A DNA stretch of 64,000 nucleotides from Streptomyces sp. f51 (GTDB lineage: Bacteria > Actinomycetota > Actinomycetes > Streptomycetales > Streptomycetaceae). Location: the NCBI RefSeq assembly GCF_037940415.1, contig NZ_CP149798.1, positions 6,419,001-6,483,000 of the forward strand, read 5' to 3'. A program made the position numbers and the translations under genes. Below, in pieces: positions 7,767-14,956 of the stretch. The notes beneath the pieces were generated by a model that did no database searches, was not told the DNA's origin, and saw only the letters and a program-made list of their open reading frames with translations. Numbering within the stretch: the stretch's first letter is position 1; each line of letters starts with the position of its first letter.

Positions 7767-8794
7767 CGCGGGGTCTCCTTCAGGTGAGGCGAGGTGCCGG
7801 TCGTGGTGGTGCCGCCGCCGGTCAGGGCGAGGAACACGTCGTCGAGGTCGGGGGTGTGCACGGAGAAGTCGGCGGCCCCGACACCGGCGGCGTCGAGCCG
7901 GTCGATCAGGGCGCGCAGCGCGTCGAGCCCGGCGTCGCCTGCCACGCGCAGCGCGAGGTCCTCCTCGTCGCGGACCGCGTCGGGGAAGACACCGGCGGCC
8001 TGCTCGAACTCGGCGGCCCCGGTGAACCGCAGCCGTACGTGGCTGCCGGGGATCTGCGCCTTGAGGTGCGCCGCCGAGCCCTCGGCCACGATCCGGCCGT
8101 TGTCGAGCACGGCGATCCGGTCGGCCAACTGGTCCGCCTCTTCCAGGTATTGGGTGGTGAGGAAGACGGTGGTGCCGCCCGCGACCAGCGAGCGGACCGT
8201 CTCCCACATGGTGCGGCGGCTGCGCGGATCGAGGCCGGTCGTCGGCTCGTCCAGGAAGATCACCTGGGGGTCGCCGACGAGCGTCATGGCGAGGTCGAGC
8301 CGGCGCCGCATCCCTCCGGAGAAGGTCGCGGCGCGTTTGCCCGCGACGTCCGCGATGCCGAAGCGCTCCATCAACTCCTGTGCGCGGAAACGCCCTTCGT
8401 GTTTGCCGAGGTGCAGCAGGTCGGCCATGAGGAGCAGGTTCTCCTCGGCGGTGAGCAGGTCGTCGAGCGCGGAGAACTGTCCGGTGACACCGATCGCGGC
8501 GCGGACACCTGCGGGTGACGTGGTGATGTCGTGGCCCGCGACCTGGGCCTGCCCTTCGTCGGCGGCGATGAGCGTGGAGAGGATCTGCACGGTGGTGGTC
8601 TTGCCCGCACCGTTCGGCCCGAGCAGTGCGAAGACGGAGCCGGCCGGGATGCGCAGGTCGATGCCGTCGAGCACGGTCTTGTCGCCGTACGACTTGCGCA
8701 GACCGACGGCGGACACGGCGGCGGGAGGCAGAGGACCGTCGCCCGGCCTTGGTTCGGGCAGGGGGGTAGGCATGGGCATGACAGAAAATGGCAT
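7763..8794 (-). CDS. ABC exporter ATPase, daunorubicin-resistance (DrrA) family
   Basis: A 343-residue ATPase with Walker A LLGPNGAGKTTT, signature FSGGMRRRLDLAMTL, Walker B VIFLDEPTTGLDPRSR and the switch FLTTQYLEEADQLADR that typifies DrrA. The C-terminal part has the family's HTPDLDDVFLALTG ending. The start at 8794 follows a GGAGAG site and adds a Pro-rich leader of about 25 residues. The gene is the third of four in a HicB/DUF4097/ABC operon. Confidence 0.92.
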   Translation of the reverse strand: MPFSVMPMPTPLPEPRPGDGPLPPAAVSAVGLRKSYGDKTVLDGIDLRIPAGSVFALLGPNGAGKTTTVQILSTLIAADEGQAQVAGHDITTSPAGVRAAIGVTGQFSALDDLLTAEENLLLMADLLHLGKHEGRFRAQELMERFGIADVAGKRAATFSGGMRRRLDLAMTLVGDPQVIFLDEPTTGLDPRSRRTMWETVRSLVAGGTTVFLTTQYLEEADQLADRIAVLDNGRIVAEGSAAHLKAQIPGSHVRLRFTGAAEFEQAAGVFPDAVRDEEDLALRVAGDAGLDALRALIDRLDAAGVGAADFSVHTPDLDDVFLALTGGGTTTTGTSPHLKETPR

Positions 8795-8840
8795 GGAGCT
8801 CTCCGTTCGGAGGCTGGTGGAAGGGTGACGGGTCGGGTGT

Positions 8841-8900
8841 CGTGCCGTGCGGTGCTGTGCGGGGCCGTTCCGTGCGGTGCCGCGCTGTCCGGTGCCGCGC
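8841..8900. repeat. Six degenerate 10-bp repeats in exact register
   Basis: Consecutive decamers starting at 8841, 8851, 8861, 8871, 8881 and 8891 share the pattern sGtGcyGtgC (for example CGTGCCGTGC, GGTGCTGTGC, CGTGCGGTGC). The array lies in the 157-nt gap between the DUF4097 gene and the exporter ATPase. A small hairpin GCTCCG/CGGAGC (8902-8907 with 8912-8917) adjoins it. It resembles in style the larger array upstream of the operon. Confidence 0.6.
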
Positions 8901-8949
8901 TGCTCCGTGAGCGGAGCGGAGGGAAGAGGAGGGGAGAGAAAGGGGCAGG

Positions 8950-9792
8950 TCAGGGCTTGGATCGCAGGATGTCGATGTTGCCCCAGTTGCTCCGCGCGTG
9001 GACCGCGACGGTGCCCTCGGTCGTCTCCGGCGCCTCGGACTCGGGGAGCATGTTCCGCACCTGTCCACGGTTGGAACTGACGTCGAGCCAGGCGGCCACG
9101 CCCCGGCGGATGCCGACCTCGATCGAGCCGTTGGACGTCTCCAGCCGGATCTCGCCCCCGACGGCCTCGGTGACCCGCAGGTGCCCGTTGGTGCTGGTGC
9201 CGGTGACCGATGTCCCGGCGTGCGCGATGTCGATGCCGCCGTTCGTGCTGCTCATCCGCGTCTCGCCGGTGACCTTGCCGACGGTCGTGGTGCCGTGCAC
9301 GTTCTTCAGGACCGCGGGACCCTCGACCGTGCCGACACGCACGTTGCCGGTGCTGCTGGTGATCTCGGCCGGGCCCTCGACCCGGTCCACGGTGACCAGG
9401 CCGTGCGACACGGCCAGCGTCAGCGGGCCGGTGGTGTCGAGGCGGACGTCGCCGCCCGAGGTCTTGACCCGGACCTCGCCGAGCCGTCCCTCGCCGAGCA
9501 GTTGGGCCCAGGAGCCGCTCATCTCGACCTGGGAGCCCGTGGGCAGGTCGACCGTCACATCGACGAGACCGCTGGGGCCGACCAGGGGACGGTGCTTGGT
9601 CCTGACCGTCAGGACGCCGCTCGCGTACACGATCTCGGTCTGCTCGGCGGCCCGCACGTCCTTGTCCCGCTTCGGGTCGCGCGGTCGGACCTCGACGACC
9701 GTGTCGGCGCGGTCGCCGGCGGTAAGACGGATGGAGCCGACGGCCACCTCCGCGGTGACCGAGATGGGCTCGGGAGTGTCGAAAGAAGGCAT
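8950..9792 (-). CDS. DUF4097-family beta-solenoid protein
   Basis: A 280-residue protein made almost entirely of short alternating beta-strands with repeated Gly/Thr/Ser turns (SHGLVTVDRVEG, SSTGNVRVGTVEG, SSTNGGIDIAHAG, TSTNGHLRVTEAVGG, TSNGSIEVGI). This is the right-handed solenoid pattern of DUF4097, the putative adhesin family. No signal peptide or membrane helix is present, so a cytoplasmic or membrane-associated role is more likely than surface adhesion. It lies between the HicB-like gene and the ABC exporter on the same strand. Confidence 0.82.
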   Translation of the reverse strand: MPSFDTPEPISVTAEVAVGSIRLTAGDRADTVVEVRPRDPKRDKDVRAAEQTEIVYASGVLTVRTKHRPLVGPSGLVDVTVDLPTGSQVEMSGSWAQLLGEGRLGEVRVKTSGGDVRLDTTGPLTLAVSHGLVTVDRVEGPAEITSSTGNVRVGTVEGPAVLKNVHGTTTVGKVTGETRMSSTNGGIDIAHAGTSVTGTSTNGHLRVTEAVGGEIRLETSNGSIEVGIRRGVAAWLDVSSNRGQVRNMLPESEAPETTEGTVAVHARSNWGNIDILRSKP

Positions 9793-9857
9793 GGCTGTTC
9801 CGTCCTCGTGAGTCCTTGGGGCGTCCCCGCAGGTGGGACGTGGTGTGGGTGAAGTCG

Positions 9858-9890
9858 TGCGGGTGCGGGTGCGGGTGCGGGTGCGGGTGC
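9858..9890. repeat. GTGCGG hexanucleotide tandem repeat
   Basis: About five and a half exact copies of GTGCGG run from 9858 to 9890, then decay into GTGTGC-type repeats to about 9930. They lie in the 160-nt gap between the HicB-like and DUF4097 genes. Length polymorphism by slippage is possible. No function is visible. Confidence 0.7.
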
Positions 9891-9952
9891 CCGTACGTGT
9901 ACGGGCGGCTGCGTGTGCGTGTGCGGGCGTGGGGGGTGGGCCGCGGGTGCGG

Positions 9953-10471
9953 TCAGCGCACCCAGCCGGTGAAGCTCTGTCCGACCGTGCGGGTCCTGCC
10001 GGTCGTGCGCGGCCGGGTTCCTCCGTCGACCGCCGCCGACACGGCCCGTACGAGCCAGGCGTTGACCGACAGGCCCTCGCGGTTCGCGGCCTCCTCGGCG
10101 CGCGCCTTGAGGTGGGCCGGCAGCCGCAGGTTGACGCGGGCGGTGCCGCCCTCGTCGCCGTCCCCGGGAGCCAGGGCCCTGAACGGCTCCGCGGGTGCCT
10201 CCTCCGCCTCGACGGTGCCGGCATAGGAGGGAGGTGGTGTCACGACGAAGTCGGGGTCCAGTCCCCGCAGCCGTACGTCGACCGAGCCGGGGGCGAGTTC
10301 GCGGGTGATCTCGTCCATCGCGGCGGAGAGCACGTTCAGCATGGTCAGACGGGTCGCCGACTCCAGGGGGGCGGTGAGCCGTTCGGCCAGCTGACGGGCT
10401 TCCTCCCCGCCGGCCTCGGCGGCCACCGCGAGTTCTCGGCGCAGGGTGTCGACATACGGAGTGAGGTCCAT
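9953..10471 (-). CDS. HicB-like ribbon-helix-helix protein
   Basis: A 172-residue protein. The N-terminal part (1-60; MDLTPYVDTLRRELAVAAEA) is helical. The C-terminal part (about 112-150; ARVNLRLPAHLKARAEEAAN then GLSVNAWLVRAVSAAV) is a clear ribbon-helix-helix DNA-binding motif of the HicB/Arc type. No HicA toxin gene adjoins it, so it is probably a DNA-binding autoregulator rather than an antitoxin. It is first in an operon with DUF4097 and an ABC exporter. The region just upstream of its ATG holds an array of TGGYGCCR sites that could be its operators (inference). Confidence 0.8.
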   Translation of the reverse strand: MDLTPYVDTLRRELAVAAEAGGEEARQLAERLTAPLESATRLTMLNVLSAAMDEITRELAPGSVDVRLRGLDPDFVVTPPPSYAGTVEAEEAPAEPFRALAPGDGDEGGTARVNLRLPAHLKARAEEAANREGLSVNAWLVRAVSAAVDGGTRPRTTGRTRTVGQSFTGWVR

Positions 10472-10481
10472 GACGACATGG

Positions 10482-10788
10482 TGGCACCACTATGGCGCCA
10501 TGCGCAAGCCTGAATGGCGCCCGGCGGTGGGTCGCGATGCATGGAATGCCTTTGACCTGCGGAAATGGAGACGGGCTGCCCGTGGCGCGATGGTGTCACG
10601 CGTGTTCGCGTGCCGTTCGGGGGTGCGCGGTGGCACCGGATGGCGCCACTTGGTGTCGGGTGGTGCCATGTGGTGCCAGGTGGTGCTGTGCCGAGCCGAG
10701 TGGTGCCGGGTGGTGCCGTGCCATGCCCGATGGTGCCGTGGCGTGCCGAGTGGTGCCGTGCCATGTTCGGTGGCGCCATGTGGGGCGG
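10482..10788. repeat. TGGYGCCR array phased at 10-11 bp, candidate operator array
   Basis: Near the HicB-like start, TGGCACCA (10482), TGGCGCCA (10493) and TGGCGCCC (10515) are spaced 11 and 22 bp apart. A denser block follows from 10631. Octamers TGGCACCG, TGGCGCCA, TGGTGTCG, TGGTGCCA, TGGTGCCA and TGGTGCTG begin at 10631, 10641, 10651, 10661, 10671 and 10681. TGGTGCCG occurs at 10701, 10711, 10731 and 10751, and TGGCGCCA at 10771. All of these share one 10-bp register. TGGCGCCA is self-complementary. The region fills the 375-nt gap between the HicB-like gene and the hydroxyproline operon and codes for nothing credible. Confidence 0.8.
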
Positions 10789-10827
10789 GGCGGACACGTC
10801 CGTCGCGCTCTGGCTCGGGAACTGCGG

Positions 10828-10838
10828 TATGTGACATA
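10828..10838. promoter_or_regulatory. TATGTGACATA palindrome before the hydroxyproline operon
   Basis: TATGT and ACATA flank a single G nine bases before the first gene of the operon. The core GTGACAT recurs at two other gaps of the same cluster (13876-13883 inverted, and 16002-16008). It is a candidate operator for the GntR regulator encoded at the end of the cluster. Confidence 0.5.
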
Positions 10839-10846
10839 GTACTGAC

Positions 10847-11998
10847 GTGAGTCAGCCTGTTACCTGCGATGTCGTGGTCGTCGGAGCCGGGATGGTGGGC
10901 GCGGCCTGTGCTCTGTACGCGGCTCGCGAGGGCCTGGATGTCGTCGTGGTGGACCGCGGCCCCGTGGCCGGCGGCACGACCGGTGCGGGGGAGGGGAATC
11001 TCCTCGTCTCCGACAAGGAACCCGGACCCGAACTCGACCTCGCCCTGCTGTCCGGGCGTCTGTGGGCCGACCTCGCCGAGGAACACGCGAAGACGATCGA
11101 GTACGAGGCCAAGGGCGGGGTCGTCGTGGCGTCCACCCCCGAGAGCCTGGCCGCGCTGGAGACGTTCGCGGCGGGGCAGCGGACGGCCGGTGTGCTGGCC
11201 GAACCCGTCGCGCCCGGCCGACTGCACGACCTGGAGCCGTACTTGGCCCCGGGCCTCGCGGGCGCCGTGCACTATCCGCAGGACACCCAGGTGATGCCCG
11301 CCCTGGCCGCCGCGCATCTTCTCCGGGCGTCGGGGGCGCGCCTGCTGACCGGGCACACCGTGACCGGGGTGCTGCGTGCCGCGGACGGCTCGGTCCGCGG
11401 AGTGCGCACCGACCGGGGCGAGGTGCACGCGCCCGCCGTCGTCAACGCGGCCGGCACCTGGGGTGCCGAGGTGGCCTCGCTCGCGGGTGTCTCGCTCCCC
11501 GTCCTGCCCCGCCGGGGATTCGTCCTCGTCACCGAGCCCCTGCCGCTCCGGGTGCGCCACAAGGTCTACGCCGCCGACTATGTCGCCGACGTCGCCAGTG
11601 ACTCGGCCGCCCTCCAGACGTCGCCGGTGGTGGAGGGGACCGCAGCCGGCCCCGTCCTGATCGGCGCGAGCCGGGAACGGGTCGGCTTCGACCGGACCTT
11701 CTCCCTGGCCGTGGTGCGGGAACTGGCCGCCGGTGCCACACGGCTCTTCCCGTTCCTCGCGCGCACGCGGGCCCTGCGGACCTACCTCGGTTTCCGGCCC
11801 TATCTGCCCGACCATCTGCCCGCCATCGGGCCGGACCCCCGGGCCCCGGGTCTCCTCCACGCCTGTGGGCACGAGGGGGCCGGCATCGGACTGTCCACCG
11901 GGACCGGACAGCTGATCGCGCAGGTCCTGGCTGGGAGAACACCCGGCCTGGACCTCACACCGTTCCGGCCCGACCGTTTCACCGAGGAGTCGGCGTGA
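10847..11998 (+). CDS. D-hydroxyproline dehydrogenase, FAD (DadA/HcnC-like) subunit
   Basis: A 383-residue FAD-dependent amino-acid oxidoreductase with the dinucleotide-binding start DVVVVGAGMVGAACALYAAR and the C-terminal FAD motif HACGHEGAGIGLSTGTGQL. By family it would oxidise an N-alkyl or cyclic D-amino acid. The next two genes encode a small 2Fe-2S protein and an HcnB-like flavoprotein, which together make the heteromeric D-hydroxyproline dehydrogenase known from Pseudomonas-type clusters. The 4-hydroxyproline epimerase and deaminase downstream support this over a cyanide synthase. The product would be 1-pyrroline-4-hydroxy-2-carboxylate. Confidence 0.85.
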   Translation: MSQPVTCDVVVVGAGMVGAACALYAAREGLDVVVVDRGPVAGGTTGAGEGNLLVSDKEPGPELDLALLSGRLWADLAEEHAKTIEYEAKGGVVVASTPESLAALETFAAGQRTAGVLAEPVAPGRLHDLEPYLAPGLAGAVHYPQDTQVMPALAAAHLLRASGARLLTGHTVTGVLRAADGSVRGVRTDRGEVHAPAVVNAAGTWGAEVASLAGVSLPVLPRRGFVLVTEPLPLRVRHKVYAADYVADVASDSAALQTSPVVEGTAAGPVLIGASRERVGFDRTFSLAVVRELAAGATRLFPFLARTRALRTYLGFRPYLPDHLPAIGPDPRAPGLLHACGHEGAGIGLSTGTGQLIAQVLAGRTPGLDLTPFRPDRFTEESA

Positions 11999-12294
11999 AC
12001 CCCCTGGACCTCGTACGGGCCGAACCCGGGCCCGCCTTCACCGTCTCCCTCGACGGCCGGCCGATCGACGTGCTGCCCGGCCGGACCGTCGCCGCCGCGC
12101 TGTGGGCCGAGGGCATCACCTCGTGGCGCAGCACCCGTGACGCGGGCCGGCCCCGCGGGGTCTTCTGCGGCATCGGTGTCTGCTTCGACTGTCTCGTCAC
12201 CGTCAACGACCGCCCCAATCAACGGGCTTGTCTCGTCCCGCTGGCGCCCGGCGACTCCATCCGTACGCAGGAAGGCACCGGTCACGATGACTGA
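11995..12294 (+). CDS. D-hydroxyproline dehydrogenase, small 2Fe-2S subunit
   Basis: A 99-residue ferredoxin-like protein with the cluster-binding cysteines visible in FCGIGVCFDCLVTVNDR followed by the last Cys in NQRACL. It is HcnA-like in size and arrangement. Its GTG start overlaps the stop of the FAD subunit (GTGA), and its end overlaps the next gene by 8 nt, so the three subunits should be made together. It would pass electrons between flavin subunits. Confidence 0.88.
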   Translation: MNPLDLVRAEPGPAFTVSLDGRPIDVLPGRTVAAALWAEGITSWRSTRDAGRPRGVFCGIGVCFDCLVTVNDRPNQRACLVPLAPGDSIRTQEGTGHDD

Positions 12295-13864
12295 GGGACC
12301 CCGCCGTCTCGCGGTGATCGGCGCGGGCCCCGCCGGTCTCGCCGCCTGTCTGGCCGCGGCGGAGCACGGCGTGCGGGTGACACTGATCGACGCGGCCCCG
12401 AGCGTGGGCGGACAGTTCTACCGGCGGCCCGCGAGCGGCCTGGGCGCCCGGCGCCCCCACGTGCTGCACCACCACCGCCGCGCCTGGCAGCGGCTCGGAC
12501 GAGGGCTCGCCGCGCACCTGGAGGCGGGCACGGTCGAGCAATTGACGGATCATCACGTGTGGACGGTCGAGCGGACCGGGACGACGGGCGCCGCCCGCCC
12601 GGAGTTCACGGTCCACGCCCTTGTCGGACCGCTCCAGGAGCGCTCGGTCGCCGTGCGCGCCGACGCCGTGCTCCTCGCCACCGGCGGATACGAGAAGGTG
12701 CTGCCCTTCCCCGGCTGGACCCTCCCCGGGGTCGTGACGGCGGGCGGGGCGCAGGCCATGCTCAAGGGCGGTCTCGTCGTGCCGGGCCGCAGGGTCGTCG
12801 TCGCGGGAAGCGGGCCGCTGCTGCTGCCCGTGGCCACCGGGCTCGCCGCCGCCGGGGCCGAGGTCGCCGCGCTCGTGGAGTCGCTCGATCCGGGAAGGCT
12901 GCTGCGCGGGGCCGGGGCACTCGCGGCCGAGCCGGGCAAGATCGCCGAGGGAGTCTCGTACGCGGCCCGGCTCCTGCGCCACCGCGTTCCGTTCGTCCCC
13001 CGGCACACCGTCGTCGAAGCCCATGGCGAGGAGCGGCTCGAAGCCGTCACCGTCGCGGCACTCGGCCCCGAGGGACGGGTGCGGCCCGGGACCGGGCGCC
13101 GCATCACGTGCGACGCGCTCGCCGTCGGACACGGGATGGTCCCGCACACCGATCTCGCCGAGGCGCTCGGCTGCCGTGCGGATGCCACCAAGGTCCACGT
13201 GGACGACGAGCAGCGCACCGATGTGCCGGCGGTCTGGGCCGCGGGCGAGACCACCGGGATCGGCGGTGTCGTGCTCTCCCTGGCCGAGGGGCATCTCGCG
13301 GGCCGTTCGGTGGCCGCGCGGCTGCGCGGCCTCGAACCCGATCCGCGTCCGGCCGCCCGCGCCGTACGGATCAGGGCGAGAGCGCGCTCGTTCGCCGCCG
13401 CGCTCGACGCCGTGTACGCGCCGCCGGCCCACTGGGTGGAGCAGGTCACCGACGAGACCGTCGTGTGCCGCTGCGAGGAGGTCACGGCGGGCCGGGTCCG
13501 CGAGGCCGTCACCGGCCTCGGCGCGGGCGACGTACGGACGGTCAAACTGCTGACCCGCGCGGGAATGGGATGGTGCCAGGGCCGGATGTGCGAACCCGCG
13601 GTCGCGGGACTTGCCGGCTGCGAACAGACGCCCGCGCGGCGGCTGTTGGCGCGTCCGGTGCCGCTCGGCGTCCTGGCCGAGGCGGGCTCGGAGGACGACC
13701 GGTCACCGGGGACGGGCGCCATCGACCGGCCACCGGAGACGGGCGCCGCCGACCGGCCACCGGAGACGGGCGCCGCTGGCCGGACACGAGGGGCGGGCAC
13801 CGCCGATCGGACACCGGGGACGGGTGCCGCCGACCCGACACGCGAAGCCGACACCGCACCTTGA
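12287..13864 (+). CDS. D-hydroxyproline dehydrogenase, HcnB-like FAD/NAD(P)-binding subunit
   Basis: A 525-residue flavoprotein with a first nucleotide-binding motif VIGAGPAGLAACLAAAEHG, a second at VVVAGSGPLLLPVATGL, and the closing VWAAGETTGIGG. The C-terminal BFD-like domain has four iron-sulfur cysteines in CRCEEVTAG and GWCQGRMCEPAV. The start at 12287 was chosen because family similarity begins there. After about residue 470 the protein ends in a repetitive Asp/Arg/Pro/Thr/Gly tail encoded by a 27-bp repeat, which looks like a disordered late addition. Confidence 0.85.
   Translation: MTEGPRRLAVIGAGPAGLAACLAAAEHGVRVTLIDAAPSVGGQFYRRPASGLGARRPHVLHHHRRAWQRLGRGLAAHLEAGTVEQLTDHHVWTVERTGTTGAARPEFTVHALVGPLQERSVAVRADAVLLATGGYEKVLPFPGWTLPGVVTAGGAQAMLKGGLVVPGRRVVVAGSGPLLLPVATGLAAAGAEVAALVESLDPGRLLRGAGALAAEPGKIAEGVSYAARLLRHRVPFVPRHTVVEAHGEERLEAVTVAALGPEGRVRPGTGRRITCDALAVGHGMVPHTDLAEALGCRADATKVHVDDEQRTDVPAVWAAGETTGIGGVVLSLAEGHLAGRSVAARLRGLEPDPRPAARAVRIRARARSFAAALDAVYAPPAHWVEQVTDETVVCRCEEVTAGRVREAVTGLGAGDVRTVKLLTRAGMGWCQGRMCEPAVAGLAGCEQTPARRLLARPVPLGVLAEAGSEDDRSPGTGAIDRPPETGAADRPPETGAAGRTRGAGTADRTPGTGAADPTREADTAP
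13697..13858 (+). repeat. Six 27-bp in-frame repeats
   Basis: Units start at 13697, 13724, 13751, 13778, 13805 and 13832 and encode nine-residue repeats (DRSPGTGAI, DRPPETGAA twice, GRTRGAGTA, DRTPGTGAA, DPTREADTA). The second and third units are nearly identical at the DNA level, while the outer ones are degenerate. The array forms the C-terminal tail of the HcnB-like subunit and keeps the reading frame. Confidence 0.85.
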
Positions 13865-13875
13865 CCGACAGTGCA

Positions 13876-13883
13876 ATGTCACA
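13876..13883 (-). promoter_or_regulatory. TGTGACAT motif, candidate GntR site
   Basis: ATGTCACA on the plus strand is the complement of the TGTGACAT core at the operon front. It lies in the 44-nt gap before the deaminase gene, suggesting an internal regulated promoter. Confidence 0.35.
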
Positions 13884-13908
13884 CTCCATGGAGAGGGAGG
13901 AACGCCTG

Positions 13909-14811
13909 ATGACCGTCACCCCCGAGAGCCCGCGCCCCTGGCGCGGAGTCCTCGTCGCCACCGCGCTCCCGCTGAACCGCGACCTGTCCGTCGACCACGG
14001 CCGGTACGCCGAACACTGCTCCTGGCTCGTCGGGAACGGCTGCGACGGAGTCGTGCCGAACGGCTCGCTCGGCGAGTACCAGGTGCTCACGCCCGAGGAG
14101 CGCGCGAAGGTCGTGGAGACCGCCGTCGCCGCGATCGGCGGGTCCCGGGTGATGCCCGGTGTCGCCGCGTACGGCTCCGCCGAGGCCCGGCGCTGGGCCG
14201 AGCAGGCGAAGGACGCGGGCTGCGGAGCCGTGATGCTGCTCCCGCCCAACGCCTATCGCGCGGACGAGCGTTCGGTCCTCGCCCACTACGAGGAGGTCTC
14301 CCGGGCGGGCCTGCCGGTCGTCGCGTACAACAACCCGATCGACACCAAGGTCGACCTGGTGCCCGAACTCCTCGCGAAGCTGCACGCCGCCGGGTTCGTC
14401 CAGGGCGTCAAGGAGTTCTCCGGCGATGTGCGGCGCGCCTACCGCATCGCCGAACTCGCCCCGGAACTCGACCTGTTGGTCGGCGCCGACGACGTCCTGC
14501 TCGAACTCGCCGTCGCGGGAGCCAAGGGCTGGGTGGCCGGATACCCGAACGCGCTGCCCCGGGCGTGCGTCGAGCTCCACCGCGCCGCCGTCGCGGGCGA
14601 CCTCGACACCGCGGGCAAGCTCTACCGGCAGCTGCACCCGTTGCTGCGCTGGGACTCCCGGGTCGAGTTCGTCCAGGCCATCAAGCTGTCCATGGACATC
14701 GTCGGCCGTCACGGCGGTCCGGTCCGGCCGCCGCGCGTCCCGCTGCTGCCCGGGCAGGAGGCCGCCGTGCGCCTGGCCACGGAACGGGCCGTCGCCGCCG
14801 GCCTCGCCTGA
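13909..14811 (+). CDS. Dihydrodipicolinate synthase family, probable 1-pyrroline-4-hydroxy-2-carboxylate deaminase
   Basis: A 300-residue TIM-barrel lyase of the DapA/NAL family, started at the ATG after GGGAGGAA. The Schiff-base lysine is in GFVQGVKEFSGD, the tyrosine of the active site in VVAYNNP, and NGSLGEYQVLTPEER is the usual substrate-loop region. Between a D-hydroxyproline dehydrogenase and a hydroxyproline epimerase, the best reading is the deaminase that forms 2-oxoglutarate semialdehyde. Other family members act on sugar acids, so the assignment depends on context. Confidence 0.82.
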   Translation: MTVTPESPRPWRGVLVATALPLNRDLSVDHGRYAEHCSWLVGNGCDGVVPNGSLGEYQVLTPEERAKVVETAVAAIGGSRVMPGVAAYGSAEARRWAEQAKDAGCGAVMLLPPNAYRADERSVLAHYEEVSRAGLPVVAYNNPIDTKVDLVPELLAKLHAAGFVQGVKEFSGDVRRAYRIAELAPELDLLVGADDVLLELAVAGAKGWVAGYPNALPRACVELHRAAVAGDLDTAGKLYRQLHPLLRWDSRVEFVQAIKLSMDIVGRHGGPVRPPRVPLLPGQEAAVRLATERAVAAGLA

Positions 14812-14842
14812 GCCCGCACGGTCCGTTCGACCGGCCCCGGCC

Positions 14843-14930
14843 ACCGGCCCCCGCCCTCAGCCCGCACCGGCCCCCCGCCCTCAGCCCGCACCGGCCCCGC
14901 CGCCCTCGGCCCGCATCGGCCCCGCCGGTC
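14843..14930. repeat. Degenerate 23-25 bp GC-rich tandem repeats
   Basis: Units beginning at 14843, 14866, 14890 and 14915 share ACCGGCCCC...GCCCTCAGCCCGC. They fill most of the 145-nt gap between the deaminase and epimerase genes. They code for nothing and may only reflect slippage. Confidence 0.6.
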
Positions 14931-14956
14931 CTCCGCCGACACCACCGAGGAGTCCC

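Noticed and set aside
6984..9068. A 694-codon minus-strand frame joining the exporter permease to upstream sequence
   Set aside because: Only the last 260 codons encode the permease. The rest overlaps the ATPase gene in another frame and is an Arg/Pro-rich shadow.
9953..10471. HicAB toxin-antitoxin pair
   Set aside because: No HicA-like gene adjoins the HicB-like gene on either side. The next gene encodes a 280-residue DUF4097 protein.
10631..10788. Possible CRISPR array
   Set aside because: The units are 8-10 bp without spacers of 30 bp or so, and no cas genes are present.
10847..13864. Hydrogen cyanide synthase (hcnABC)
   Set aside because: The three subunits resemble HcnCAB, but the downstream epimerase and deaminase point to D-hydroxyproline dehydrogenase.
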